Made by a program: the position numbers and the translations under genes
Notes under the pieces: model-generated
What the model was told of the DNA's origin: nothing
Databases searched by the model: none
Seen by the model: only the letters and a program-made list of their open reading frames with translations
DNA from: Galaxea fascicularis
Lineage: Eukaryota > Cnidaria > Anthozoa > Scleractinia > Euphylliidae
Length of the DNA: 64,000 nt
Assembly: GCA_948470475.1 (NCBI GenBank)
Contig: OX419345.1
Location: forward strand, 16,647,933 to 16,711,932
Reading direction: 5' to 3'
In this document: positions 34,093 to 46,400 of the stretch, one piece after another
Numbering within the stretch: position 1 is the first letter of the stretch
Layout of the letters: each line of letters begins with the position of its first letter

Positions 34093-34205
34093 TTAACCGG
34101 ATTTAGATGCGTTTTAATCCTTTTTAGCGGTCAACCCCCTCTCCTCAGTTGTAAAGGCGGGAGTGGCTCCCTCACACTTTAAATAGTGCTCCGCGGGCCC
34201 TGCTC
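34093..34205. repeat. Dispersed repeat, inverted copy at 43235-43345
   Basis: The stretch from AGATGCGTTTTAATCC through CTCCGCGGGCCCTG is complementary to 43235-43345 (AGGGCCCGCGGAGCTG ... GGTTAAAACGCATCT). Upstream, GGCTGGCTAAAGTTGGCGGACC (33.9-34.05 kb) also matches the complement of sequence at 43.42 kb, so the shared unit is longer than marked. Confidence 0.5.
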
Positions 34206-34700
34206 ATGTGGACTATTGTAACTCGTTGCTGTATGGCATTCCACAATATCAATTTGATCGACTACAGTAAGTGTGTTCCGCGGTTTGCTCACATCAGGCC
34301 GAGTATGATGTATCTACACTGGCTGCCGGTTCATTTCCGCGTCCAATTCAAGATTGCGATCCTGGTGTACGAGACTCTTTATGTCATGGCCCCTCCCTGC
34401 CTGTACCTTATGTAATAGCAGTGGGCTGCTTCTTGCGGGTCACGAAAACGAGATGCAAAACCTTGATTGTGCTTTCGCCCATGCAGGGCCAAAGATTTCG
34501 AACGATTTGCCATTAGCTGTCCGCGAGATTGACTCTCTTGAATCTTTGAGTCGAAGCTTAAGACTTATCTTTTCAAATGCTCTTTTAGTCGCTGGACGTT
34601 TCAACTTTTATGGGTTATTGCTGGTGTACGACGACCTGACTGACGTCATTACACTGCAGAGGAAGAAGAGGAACTGGGGAACAGTAGGCACAGAGGAACA
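34206..34700 (+). mobile_element. LINE reverse-transcriptase C-terminal fragment, degraded
   Basis: Frames shift, but LHWLPVHFRVQFKIAILVYE, then MAPPCLYLM, then FRTICHWL-like and DSLESLSRSLRL segments follow the order of the C-terminal region of CR1/RTE-type LINE ORFs, where a WLP...R..FK...LV.K.L.G.AP.YL motif is typical. It belongs to a different family from the LINE at 56948. Confidence 0.6.
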
Positions 34701-35403
34701 GAGGAACATGTAACACAATAGTCTTTTGTGTCGGGATCCATAGTGAACTTTTATATGTGCCCATATGTATTTCTTGCTCCATCTCAGGATGATCTTAAAT
34801 TATCTTAGTACTAAGTTAATACGGAATTTGAGTAGCGTTTTTTCGATTCTTTCCAGTTGAAAAGCGTTTCACTGCATATTGTTGGTTGTGTCTCAGCAAC
34901 TCCCCGCAGCTTAGAGACACAACATTTTCCGCAACAGGTGCCAGTGGGCAGTTCCAAGAATGGCCGACAAACTGTACACTCCCAAGGAAGTCATGTACAC
35001 CAAGCTTGCCATACCAGGTCTTTGCGCAATCACAATAGGTATCAGGAATCCTTCTTTAGCAGAGCACTATTATCCCGCGAAAATACTTTTCATTTTCGGA
35101 AATGTAGTTTTACTAAATTTATCGTTTTCCCACAAAACGTAGGGAGGCCTGATCCCCCCCCCCAGCCCCTCCCACAACGCGGTCCGTGTTACGACAACCA
35201 TCTTTTCAATTCTCCTTTCATCCCGCATTTATATTCGCCACAGCGAGGCCTGAGCACGAGGCGAACGCACCCTCCCAATGGTCACGCAAAGTTGCGATTG
35301 CATAACGCGTAAGGCAGCTGAATGAATGCATGCTATATCGCACGCTGTAAAATTCGTTCATGGTCGAGGGAGGATTGTTTGTTGTCCAAAGACTATAGGT
35401 AAA

Positions 35404-36072
35404 ATGTTTAGCTGGTTTAAAGGCGAGGACAAACCGAAGGTGGACACGAGCGAATTTCATGTACCCGACAGTTATCGTGGCAGCGAAGGCCCACGTTTTA
35501 AGGTGCTGGAGACCAAAGAGGACTACGAAGTTCGCTTGTACGAAAGCTCACCATGGGTTAAGACAAGATTTGAGGAAGGCAACTTAGAAAACTGCTCGAG
35601 TACTGGATTTTGGCGTCTTTTTAACTACATCAGGGGCGAGAACGAAGGAGGACATAAAATAGCGATGACGGTGCCTGTGAATTCACACGTAGATCTTGAC
35701 GACGAGGGAAAGTGCATGGGATTCACAATGGGTTTTTACATTCCTGCAGAGTATCAGACAAACCCTCCCGTTCCCAAAGAAAGCACAGTGTTTCATGAGA
35801 CTGACGAAGGCCGTGTGATGTATGCGGCTCATTTTGGTGGTTTCGCGAAGGAGAAAGACTGGCGAGAGAATGTGGCCAAACTGAAAGGAGCCCTGGATAG
35901 AGATGGAAAAGGTTACTTGAAGAACGAGTACATCACTGCTGGCCACGATCCACCGTTTCGATTGTTTGGCCGCCATAATGAAGTTTTGCTCTTCGCTGAT
36001 CCTCAGCCTGCTGTAGACACGAAGAAACCAGGAGATAAAGCGCAAGCATCTGCAGCAGCTAGTGAACAATGA
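35404..36072 (+). CDS. SOUL/HEBP-family heme-binding protein, intronless
   Basis: A single open exon encodes 222 aa from the ATG at 35404, which has A at -3. An upstream in-frame ATG at 35326 would add 26 unconserved residues. The core matches the SOUL/HEBP fold: EDYEVRLYESSPWVKTRFEE, then FWRLFNYIRGENEGGHKIAM followed by TVPV, and PVPKESTVFHE with GRVMYAAHFGGFA. Family members bind heme or porphyrins, and some vertebrate ones act in mitochondria. An ATTAAA poly(A) signal lies at 36160-36165. The C-terminal 20 residues are Ala/Lys-rich and low in complexity. Lack of introns suggests a retrocopy or an expanded family member. The frame is intact, so it is probably functional. Confidence 0.9.
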   Translation: MFSWFKGEDKPKVDTSEFHVPDSYRGSEGPRFKVLETKEDYEVRLYESSPWVKTRFEEGNLENCSSTGFWRLFNYIRGENEGGHKIAMTVPVNSHVDLDDEGKCMGFTMGFYIPAEYQTNPPVPKESTVFHETDEGRVMYAAHFGGFAKEKDWRENVAKLKGALDRDGKGYLKNEYITAGHDPPFRLFGRHNEVLLFADPQPAVDTKKPGDKAQASAAASEQ

Positions 36073-39000
36073 CGGATTGTAGGGCGAAAGACATTGTACT
36101 CGTTTTTGTTTACAGTTCACGCTTCAGTGATCACTTCTCTTTGTATAACAATTGTTCATATTAAATCAGAACCCAGCAGAAGCACCATTTTGATGTAAAA
36201 TTTGTTGACTGTGAGCTAAAGCTAACAATTTCCTCGGAGGAAGCTTTTTTCGTGGAATGAAGCGGGAAAATAGTAAACTTTCATGACCGTCTCGCTGATA
36301 TTTAAGTGAGTGTTTGAAGATGACACCATTTTATTTTTTATTTAGTGGAAACTGATATTTCAAATGGATGATATCTTTGAAAAAAGGTAACAAATTAACG
36401 CACAGGAAAGAGAAAAAAAAAGAGAAAAACGCGATTCCTTAATAACGTTAAGCATTGGAAAAGATCGATTTGAAAATTCTAATTTACTCAGAGCTTTGCA
36501 TGCAAATGTAAATTCAATTAATAATAATGAATTAGTTCTCAATGTAATAAAAATTTCCGAACACAGTATTTCAATCATTATATTCGTTGTGCCTTTATTG
36601 CTGTACATTTTTCATTCACGGTAAACCACATTTTTTTAAAAAGACGAGTTGTCAGTCAAAACAAATCAGTGAAGAGTATATAAATGAATTTCACGATCTA
36701 TCAGAATTCTGGACATTGGTAGAAATAGGTTAAATATTTTTCTTATAGGACATCTTTTATGCAAAAGCGACAGGTTGCCAAAGAGCTTTTCAACAGGAAG
36801 GATTGGCACAATAGTAAATTTCATTATGCCAAAACTTTGATGAATAATTGTAACAAATTAAATATAGACTTTGCTATTGCCAGACAAATAAAAAGTGCGA
36901 CGCCTAGGTTTTTGTTTCAATTTTTCGCGGATAGGTTCAAGTTTTGGGGAACAATTTTGTCAGATTTCACCGAGATGATACCGCAGGAAACAAGCCGACC
37001 GCCGCGCACGCAAAAGGTGTGATTTGACCCAATTTCTGTAGACAGTGTAGACGGCCATAAAGGGCGTGCACCAGACCACATAATTCGATTCTTTCGTTTA
37101 TGCCAAAAGAGAAAGAAAGGGTGTAACCAAGTGTAACCAAGATTGCTACAAATTCATTTATCCTTTTTTGAAAGAGTTGGAGCTTTTAAAGAGCAAGACG
37201 TATCGATATAACTATGTTGTTTTCCAGCGTTCAGTGAAGAAACAAAGGTATAGAATCAGAAGATCAGAAGTTAACGCACTTCGAAAATATATTCGGAATT
37301 TGAGAATAGCTACTTCCACCCACGTATCGCGCGAGAATACGCAGTTTTTCCGTGGTTAAGAAATACTTGAATCTTTGATCCAGTGTCTTGCTCACGATGA
37401 TTGCAAACCCAGATTTATGAATGATTTGATTTGAATCCCAGATTTGGGTTAGCCAAAAAAAATAGACCGACACACCCATTTCAAGATAAAACAGTTTTTT
37501 TCACCACTGTGGCATCAATGCGAAGAAAAAAATTGTAAGCACTTACATGCAGTGATTTCCCCATTAATTTTTAATAGTGCAATGTCCTTCAAATTTGCAT
37601 TTTTTTCCTAATATCAATCTTGGGAGTCCTTCAAACTGCCGTCTCAACAATTTTACATTAATTAAGGCCGATACCTTCTTTAAGCACGTCAAAATTCCAT
37701 CACAAGTATAACTTTCATATTTTGTCAACAATTTCCAAGAAAAAGAAACTCAAAAGTTTGTTCTCCTCTTATCGAGTATAGTTCCAAATGAAAAATTTAT
37801 TTACCGGACAAAGAACAAAGATAATCTTTCTTCTCTTGCGTAAAGATAACGTGACAAAATCTCCGATCATGCTTTGATCATTGTACACTGATCTCAATCA
37901 TTCCCACAACTTGTTCTGGTGTCTTTGCTTCCGAAATTCATATAAAATGCTGAAAATGTGATCTTTCAATTTAGGTGAAATATTTCGATATCAAATCAAC
38001 CCGTATCCTGTCGAGTTTGGCTCACTTAAGTATCTCAGAAATTAATATTTCATGCTGGCCCAAGCAATTATGACGTTTTCAATCAGCTCTCATTATAAAA
38101 GTGTTTCAAAATTTCCCCGTTTTGACTTAAACATTGCAGTGTTAGGGTATGTTTTGCTTTTCTCAGAGGTTCAAGGGAAAACTAGATTGCCACACTTAAT
38201 ACGTTTATCTTTGTCGTTTTGCTCATAACAAGCTCAGAAAAAAGAAAATACTAAACTGACTGAAGTCCTAGCTTTGCCGACAACCGCGATATAAACATTT
38301 ACAGACGGGTTGGTTATTCAAGCTTCGTTAAAATTTGCCTCTGAGAATCTTTTCGTCTTTGCACAAATTGTGACGTTATCTCTTTTTCGCAATATTGTTA
38401 GTCGTTCAAGAGAATCCGTGGTCGAGGGAGCGAACAAAGGAAAAAATAAGACAATTTTCTTTCTCTAATTAAAACTAAAACAGAAGCAGCTTTTAACCGT
38501 CGAACACGAACCGTTTAGACAGAACGAGTTCTTGTTATCCAAAGTAAAATGTTGCATGTTTCGAGGGGCAGCGAGTTTTGCAGTTCAGCGTTAACGACTG
38601 GCCCAACTGGCTCGCCCATCACTCTAAATGGCACATTATGCCTCAATGATAACGACTTTTTCATCATTGAATTACCCACTACTTACGTTCCGTTGTTGAA
38701 GCAATACTTGACAAAACTACCGACACTTTCAACAATCAAAAGAAAGACAGGTTTTCGAATGTCCTATGGAAACATAGGTATCGATTTTTATCGCCAAGGA
38801 CAAACACACCAAGAACACGTCATTTTCCACTAGTATCTCAGTTATTGCTATTTTCAGATCAAAGAACTCGAGATGAACTTTGATTAACTTAACATTGATC
38901 CTGTCAACAAATGCCTACACTGGTCATATTCTAAAGACAGCAAAGCCTTGACCATTTTTTACACGAGTGCCTTATAATCCATCAAATATTTTCGCTAGCA

Positions 39001-39332
39001 CGCGATTGGTCTAAACGCATCACATGACTGAATACTGGGGAATATCCAGTATAACAATTATTCTCCGAAGTGGAGGTGAATAGTGACACTCACCGACACT
39101 GAGGTGAATAATTGTTTTAGGATATACCACACAAGCTGAATAACTAGCGTGTATTCAAATAATTTCTTCTTCGGAAACCGAAGCGGAAAGCCAGTTGGTT
39201 TCTCTTCGGCTGTTCGGAGGTGAATAGTACTTTGCTAATCACCGAGTTAACCAATCAGAACGCACGAAAAGTACTATTTACGTGTGTGGTACATACTAAA
39301 TATTCCCCAAATGCGCGTTGCGAAAAATATTT

Positions 39333-39540
39333 GAAGGAATATAAACACAATAACTTCCATTTGGCTTTAAAAATATGCTCAGATATTTGTCCATGGACAT
39401 TATCAGTTCCTCGGAACTCACGGTTTTCCTCGAGCTTCGCTCTGGGAAAACTGTTCACTTCTCGGGACAGATAATGTCTGCAGACAAATATCTGAGCACA
39501 CTTTCGTGCCAAACGGAGACTATCGTTCATATATTCCATG
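39333..39540. mobile_element. Fold-back element, about 208 bp
   Basis: TGCTCAGATATTTGTC with flanking sequence is complementary to GACAAATATCTGAGCA, and the homology continues outward through GGAATATAAACACAATAAC / GTTCATATATTCC and inward to GTTTTCC...GGAAAAC around CTCGAGCTTCGCTC. The unit is flanked by other short inverted fragments (39.0-39.3 kb), so it may be nested. Confidence 0.6.
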
Positions 39541-39655
39541 AGTGACTTGATTTTTCTGTCACATATGATTCAGTTGGCTCGTAGGTAAAGAGTAAGACAG
39601 TATAACCAACAAGACCAAGTACACATGGTTTATTATCCAGAAATATTACTATAAT

Positions 39656-39725
39656 TTTATATTTGAGGGCCACAGGTGTTTTACCCTCTGTAAATAAAGT
39701 CTTCACTTCACTTCACTTCACTTCA
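39656..39725 (+). mobile_element. Retroelement 3' tail with (TTCAC)n
   Basis: TTTGAGGGCCACAGGTGTTTTACCCTCTGTAAATAAAGTC is followed by tandem TTCAC units. It shares its terminal sequence with 26430-26578, so both are 3' ends of the same retroelement family with different simple-repeat tails. Confidence 0.5.
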
Positions 39726-40473
39726 AAAATAATTTTGCCCTGAAAAGACAATCAGACATTACAAAGTCTTTGGAAATGAAGAAACTCTTTGCATATGTAA
39801 AACCTTATTTGACTGTGAAAGCCCATTTTCTGTACAGGCATCAATTCTTTGTAATTCAAACTAAACGTTGTCTGTCAAAATGTCTTCAGATCTTTGACTT
39901 CATGATATTCTCTTTCGCGTAATTTACAGTCAAGCTTAGAAGTCCGGCCTAGTGTTTCTGCAACTGTTAAGTTTGTAATAATCGATTTTCACCTCGTTAT
40001 TTTGTCGCAACCTCTTGACGGACTGCTGTCATAATTAAAATGATACTCTTAATACTGTTCTCCGAAATTAATTCAATACTTATGTGAAAGTGAGATTCTC
40101 AAATAGGGTTTGGGCAAAAGTAAAGGTTCTTACCGTGAAACTCAGAAAACCGTGAACACTTGAAATATTTGGAATGTTATTGTGTTGCAAAAGAGAACCA
40201 ATCAGATACACGATGGCTAAACTGCAAATTACAACATCAATTACATTTGTGGTTAGTGGTTTCTTCGTGTGGTTTCATCACACGTCTGATTGGTTGAAGA
40301 ACAATAAACATTCCAGAAATAATTCTTAGTGTTCACGGTTTTGTGAGTTTCAGAAACTCACAAAATGGCAACTTGGTAGTTCTCAGCCAATCTGAAGAGG
40401 GGCCAGGTTGTGGTCTAAATACTACCCGATAGAAGATTTTAAACCTAAAGACTATTGTTACAGCTGACTGACA

Positions 40474-43400
40474 TCAACTAAGGTATTCTTTGTAGACAGC
40501 GAGTGGATCTAAATCAGTGTGTTTGTGAAAGGAGACTGGTGTCTGATGCGCTAAAAGTGACGGAACGTACTCGTTGGGTTTGGCCTGAAAAATAAAATAA
40601 CAATACAACATCTTTATGAAACGCGTTAAGTTTCGTAAGGAAGAAAGCCTGCATTCCTCCATGCTGTTGGCCTCCAGAGGGAGAGTGAAAGAAAAATACT
40701 GATCTGGCGGGGGAGGGCAAGAACCACCAAAGGGCCGGGCGTAGCATCAGCTCTACCCCTGACATACCTATCTAAGGAGATTTTTCTCTTTGTGTAATAC
40801 TTGAGTCAGACAGTGAACTAATTCAGCGATCGATCTGAACCCGATCGGAAGGGAATATACGAGATTGTAAGTATCCTAACTGACAGTTTAGTACAAGTTT
40901 CCTACACGCAAATTGTTCTTTTGAGTGTATTTAACCAGTCCTGAGAAGTTTTACTGATACTGGGCGTGACGACCACGTTAGTGGATAATAATAAAAGAGG
41001 CTAATAAGAAACCTTTTGTCTACGGTAAACCAATATGGCGGTGATGGCGTCGCTTGTATACTGTCCATACAGAGCTCTTTTTACTTACTTGGTGGAAGGC
41101 GGGATTGTGGGTTAGAGGAACTCCCAGTCTCCGGAAACAATTTCCCAGCCACATGTCATCGGGGGAGTCTGGTCCCCAGCAGTCACAGTTGCTGTTCAAC
41201 AGAGCTTGGATGCCAGCTCGGCTCAGAATCATACTGAAATCAACACACAAAGCAAGCGACTAAATGTTATAAGAAGAAGGGAGGATTCTCCGTTGAGATA
41301 GGTATTGCTAATACCTGTTGAAAAATCGGGTTCAGTTTACTTTTTCGTTTACCAAGCTCTGCAAATTACTCTGTTTTTGTTTCAGAAAGCAAACGGAAAA
41401 GTTTTATCCAGTCACAGAAAATCGGACACGAATCGCATTTCAGCCACTTAACCGCCCTCAGCACTGGTGACAAGTATTTCGTACAGCTTTACCGGCAAGT
41501 TAGTCGCCAACTTCTTACCCAGGGCTTCACCCTTCTAAATTACAAACGAAAAGCCCCGGAAACAAGATTGAAAATTGAATCGTCGTGTCCAGTCAACCGA
41601 TTGACCACGTGAATGCCGCAGGAAGTTGCAACGTAAACCAACTCGTGCACCGTTTCCTTGTTCTTCCTACAATCTAATCCCCTCGAACATGCAGGCTAGA
41701 GTACAACTACTTTTGTTGAATAGCGGTACTTTGGAATACAAAATATTGAATAGATAATATTCGTATTCTCGATATTGAACTGGATCTATCATGAAGTGGA
41801 GGCTCTTGCGGGGGAATCTTTTCATATGGAAATGCCTTTTCTCGCAAGAGCCTCTAGTTCATGCTAGATCCAGTTCAATACCGAGAATACGAATATTGTC
41901 TATTCACTACACGTACCTTCCTCCACCAGTGATGTACTCGTACCCATACCCCCCGGTCATTCCGTACCCATACCTCTCACCGAGTAATGTGACTTCATTT
42001 GGATCGTAACACGCTAATAACTTCTGCAATCGCAGAGCACTGTAAAGAAAGGGTTGCAACATATTCAATTAAGTTCTTTTCCGACATGATGAGATTCATA
42101 GTACTTTGTGATAGACGTCACAACGTGTCTCCTAACTCTAATCCTTAACTGATATGGGGTAAGAGGAATCTCATTTTCTCGGTGTATTGGACATGTATGA
42201 TACGTACCACAAACTGCCATCACCTAATTCCGGTCTCTGCAACGTGAACAAAAACTTGCTACACGTTTTCACAGTGGTAACGTGACCACTGAGGAAGGAA
42301 ATCGAAAAAACCGCCGTTTCGTGCGAGTATCGATCTTTTGCGGAGAAACCCACGATATATGATATCGAGCAACGCTATCGATATCGATTCACCCTCAGCT
42401 ATGCTTACGAATATAAGCAAGTGACTGGAACTTTGAGTCGATGTCCTTAAAGTTTACTCAATCGTTAACTTTAAAATTTTACGGTACCTCATGATAGTAT
42501 CATCATCAAGCACCACAAGCCAGGCTTTATCTGCTGCTCTGGGGTCCGTAGCGCCTTTATTGATGATCGCTTGGAGCTTGGCACAGTGGCCTGGATTTAA
42601 ACAACGTGAAAACTTCACATCGAACCATTGTAACCAGACTGAATGGACTTTCTTTTGTAATTTTTAATTTCTAATTTACTTCCCCTTTAACTCCCAAGAT
42701 CTAATTATTAATTCTCCTTTCCAGCTGCAATACAGTTTCTCGTACATTAATTAAGAGAATTTGAGTTTATATCAAGATAACACCCTCTGACTGATAAATT
42801 TGCCTATTCTCACCACTTGCTTGCTAGACAATGTATTGATATTATAAGGAGAAGTTACATGCTAATCACTTCAAGCTATAGTGAAGGTAGTGGGGAGGGG
42901 GTAAAACGAAGGAAGTGGGGGAGGGGGTAAAACGAAAACATTCCAACATTCCATTATCGTTGTTCGAACAAAAACGAAAATAAAAAAGAATTATGTGCAA
43001 GCAAGGGCGTAGCTAGGGGGGCCCCTAGGGTGCCCGTAACCCCCCTCCCCTTGTAAGCCTTTTTTTAAGCAAACAACCTACAATATTCAGTTGACAATCT
43101 AGTGAGTACCCTGTGTTTGACACAGTGTGACCCCCCTTTGAAAAATCCTGGCTACGCCCATGTGTGCAAGAAACAGAAGCACAGAATTATGTGTGCTTTC
43201 TAAGCGTTATACCTTTCAAAATATTGTCTATTACAGGGCCCGCGGAGCTGTTTTTAAGGCGAGGCGGCCGCTCCTGCCTCCTCAATTGAAGAGGGGGGGG
43301 GGGGGTGACTCTAAAAAAGGTTAAAACGCATCTAACTCAGTTTAACTGAAAAAAAATTATTCCGTCAGACTTAGGATCGAAACAGAGCAGTCATAAATTT

Positions 43401-46400
43401 GGATTTTTTCCCAATTGGTCCGCCAGCTGTAGCCGACCACTTAAATCCCGTAAAAGTGCTTTTCAGTTTTGTAATTGTATTTTACTGAATTTATTATTTT
43501 TTCCACAAAAAGTGGGGGCCCCCGGCCCCTCCCCCTGCGTTGTCTCTGTACTAAGAATTTCCTGTTAGGCTGTCGTAACGCTAAAATTTCGAAGAATTTC
43601 AGTGCTGATTGAGTATCGAAAACGTTATATCGGGTAAAATGATACATGAAGAATTGTCAGCACCTTTAATTCCAAGAGTCAAAAGTTAAAATGTTACTGA
43701 TCCCACCAATTATGTTTACTCGGCTAAAAGAGAAAGAAACGACTTTTCATTTGAAAACTGTATTTATGGGATGTACAAGATAATAAGGGGAAAGATCTAT
43801 GTTAGCGCTCGAACTAAAACAGCAAAAACTGCCATTTGAAGTTTTTGGTGTTTTTTTGGCCTATAACATTGCGACAACCTAAAAGGTCAAGTTTTGCTAC
43901 AAAACAATATCCTTTTAATTAACGCAAATCCCGGATTGTTCAAGGTGCCTAACACTTGTTTTGACATTGACTTAACATAATGCGGCACTTTAAGCAACCT
44001 AATAGGTCTTAAATTATTTCGTCCGCCGTTTAACCCTAGTTTGAGCGCTTTCGTTTCCATATTCACCTCCCATGGAGAGTCATTCTACTGTCTTGTCACT
44101 GCTCTTTCATATAAAATAAAGGTTGAATGCATATAATCCGCCATTTTGTTCGATTCCGGTGTGCGAGTCATTTGTCGCTCGCTAATAATTTGCCGACAGG
44201 CCCAGAAGTGAACGCGAGTTTAAATGCTATCTTATCGACCACTATTCACTTTCTTAGTTATTTTGTAACCTTTCAAGGTCATTTGCCGTTCCAAATATTA
44301 ATGGCAACAGCACAAAAAAAGGAAAACGACAATAAAAAGACCAAAAATGTAGGTTTCCTTGTTAATTTTTGTTCCTGTGCATTGTCATATAAGCCTCGTG
44401 TGAAATTTATCGTGCCATACGTTTTTTTGCAGGAAAAATATTTTGATAATCCATATCCGACACTGACAATTAATAATAATAAAAAAAAAACTGCGGGAGA
44501 ATAAATGAAAGCCTAAAAATTTCTCTGTTTTTCAGTGTAGAGTTCGAAGAGAAGTTCCAGTTTGAGAGTGTAAAATAGCCAAATGTGGCCAAAGCTTAAA
44601 GTAAAAAGACAAAATTCTATTTCTTTTGTGAAATCGTTCTAAAAACGTAATTTTCGATGCTTATGTGATGTTAAGGTTAAACGTTTAGCCCTTTCAGCGT
44701 GTGTAGCTTGTCTCATCTTTTTGGTACAAAAACAGCGATGAATTCGACCCTGTGGAAGAGGCAGCAACAACCGGTGAAACCGGTGTCTTAAACAGGAACC
44801 TGTTTTTAGGAAATAGCCGCTGGATCGGTCAAAATTAAAGGCGCAACGCAAAAAGAAGGATTATGAAATTCGCAATCATTACAGGCGTGCTAGTGTCACT
44901 TCCCATCTATTCCGTTGAGTTCAGCGGACAAGAGCTTTCACATGTGGATTGAAGAAAATTTGCAAGTTTTGGAATTCACCAATTTTTTCCCAAGTCACAT
45001 ATATATTAGACAAACATTGAAGTGGTCTGTTCAAATAAGAGATTACTAAAAATCACGATTTGATGGATCAATTGTTTTGTTTTACAGCAAGTGTTGATGC
45101 CCGTTCAATCTTTCGTTATCCGTCTTAGACGGATTAATTGCCCTATTTTGGCTCGTAGACGCGTAAACAGAGAATCATTGCCTAGAGATTAGCACTACAA
45201 ATTTGCCCTTTTTAAATACCAAACATACAAAACCGCCACATGTCGAGAAAATTCTTTCAAATTAAAACGTACCAAACCAAAGAAGGGTGAAAACGACGTC
45301 TCCTCGGGAAAACGTTTAAGAAATGCCGCGAAATGCTTTCATCAGTGATAGAGGAAAGTTAGTTATGCCTCGAATAACAGGCAAGGAAGTTGACATGTCT
45401 ATAACGGGAAAAAGATTGTTAGTGCCAAGAAAGCCTGAGAAAAGCAAAGAAAAACGTCCGAAAAAAGGAACTTTAAACCGAGTGTATCCAAGAAATGAAG
45501 TACTAACGCAAGAAAAAGTTATACAGAAATACCTTGAAAGACCCAGACTCAAGTTGCCTGATTTGGAAAGAACTTCTAGACTCACAAACGAGGAGCGGTT
45601 CGACCTGCAAGCTCTTTTACGAGTGCGATGTTTTGATTTTCCTCTGCAAATTCGACAACTGATCCCGGAGTGGACACGGACCAGATCTAACAGCAAAACC
45701 ACCATTTCATCTTCGTCTTGTTTTCGGCACCATGACCCCTTCACAGGCGGCCGAGGAATTACAAGAAAACGATTTCCCTTTGTTGAATATGATAAGAACT
45801 ATCAAGGAGACGGTGGGTCGCACGACGACAGATCGAAAACACAGAAGAAACTTCTGCCGCTGAAGTCCTCGTTTATCGAGGGACAACGAGTTAATTTGCG
45901 AGACAAATACAAACTAGAAGGAAGCGAACTCGAAATTGTAAACAGGTACAGCAAGAGAAAGGCCGTCGGAAAACTCGCACCATGAAATAATTTTAATGCA
46001 ATAAACATTACAAGATGATAACCTGAGACATGGTTGTTTAAGGCCCAAAAAGACCAATTTCAAAGGTTTATAAATTCCATCTTACTATTGAAACTAAGCG
46101 GTAACCGGGAATGGTTTATCGATCATCCATTCCACTATCTGATCTGCTCTCCGTACTTTTGGTGGAGTGAAAAACACAGCGAGTTGTTATGGAAAAATCT
46201 CAAACGTGACAATTCTAGTAGAACACATGTTAAGCTGTGAACTTAGACACAAAAGCTTGTAAAATCACAGTAAGGTCACGACTCATTAAGAGCTTATATC
46301 CATACGATTTGAGACGAATGTTTTCACTCGCTCCCGCCAGAAAGAGGCCGACATAATCTGGTAGGACTGTGGCAGTTCTGAAGACGCCCTCACTTGATAC

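Larger units (their letters stand above)
30037..34959. other. Intergenic, repeat-rich
   Basis: No gene could be supported. The right half holds a fold-back MITE (32551-32760), a tRNA-derived SINE (33270-33420), another fold-back MITE (33454-33631), a dispersed repeat (34093-34205) and a LINE fragment (34206-34700). 30037-32300 contains only short frames without motifs; the first few hundred bases should hold the ShKT gene promoter. Confidence 0.4.
36073..40473. other. Intergenic between SOUL and B3GLCT-like genes
   Basis: No supported gene. 36.1-39.0 kb is AT-rich, with only short frames (for example 38549-38833) that show no motif or splice context. 39.0-39.7 kb is made of fold-back repeats and a retroelement tail. 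The right end should contain the 3' UTR of the B3GLCT-like gene. Confidence 0.4.

Noticed and set aside
34960..35040. Possible first exon starting MADKLYTPKEVMYTKL with a GT donor near 35039
   Set aside because: Start context and a short hydrophobic stretch look plausible, but no partner exon or family could be identified.
35683..36120. 145-codon minus-strand frame
   Set aside because: Shadow of the SOUL/HEBP coding sequence.
38549..38833. 94-codon plus-strand frame
   Set aside because: No recognisable motif, splice context, promoter or poly(A) signal; within expectation for non-coding DNA.
44127..44504. 125-codon plus-strand frame upstream of the nested gene
   Set aside because: Composition follows the local AT-rich sequence, it ends in a poly-Lys run from A-rich DNA, and nothing in it resembles a domain.
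45316..45744. 142-codon minus-strand frame
   Set aside because: Overlaps the better supported 220-codon plus-strand gene in the opposite frame.
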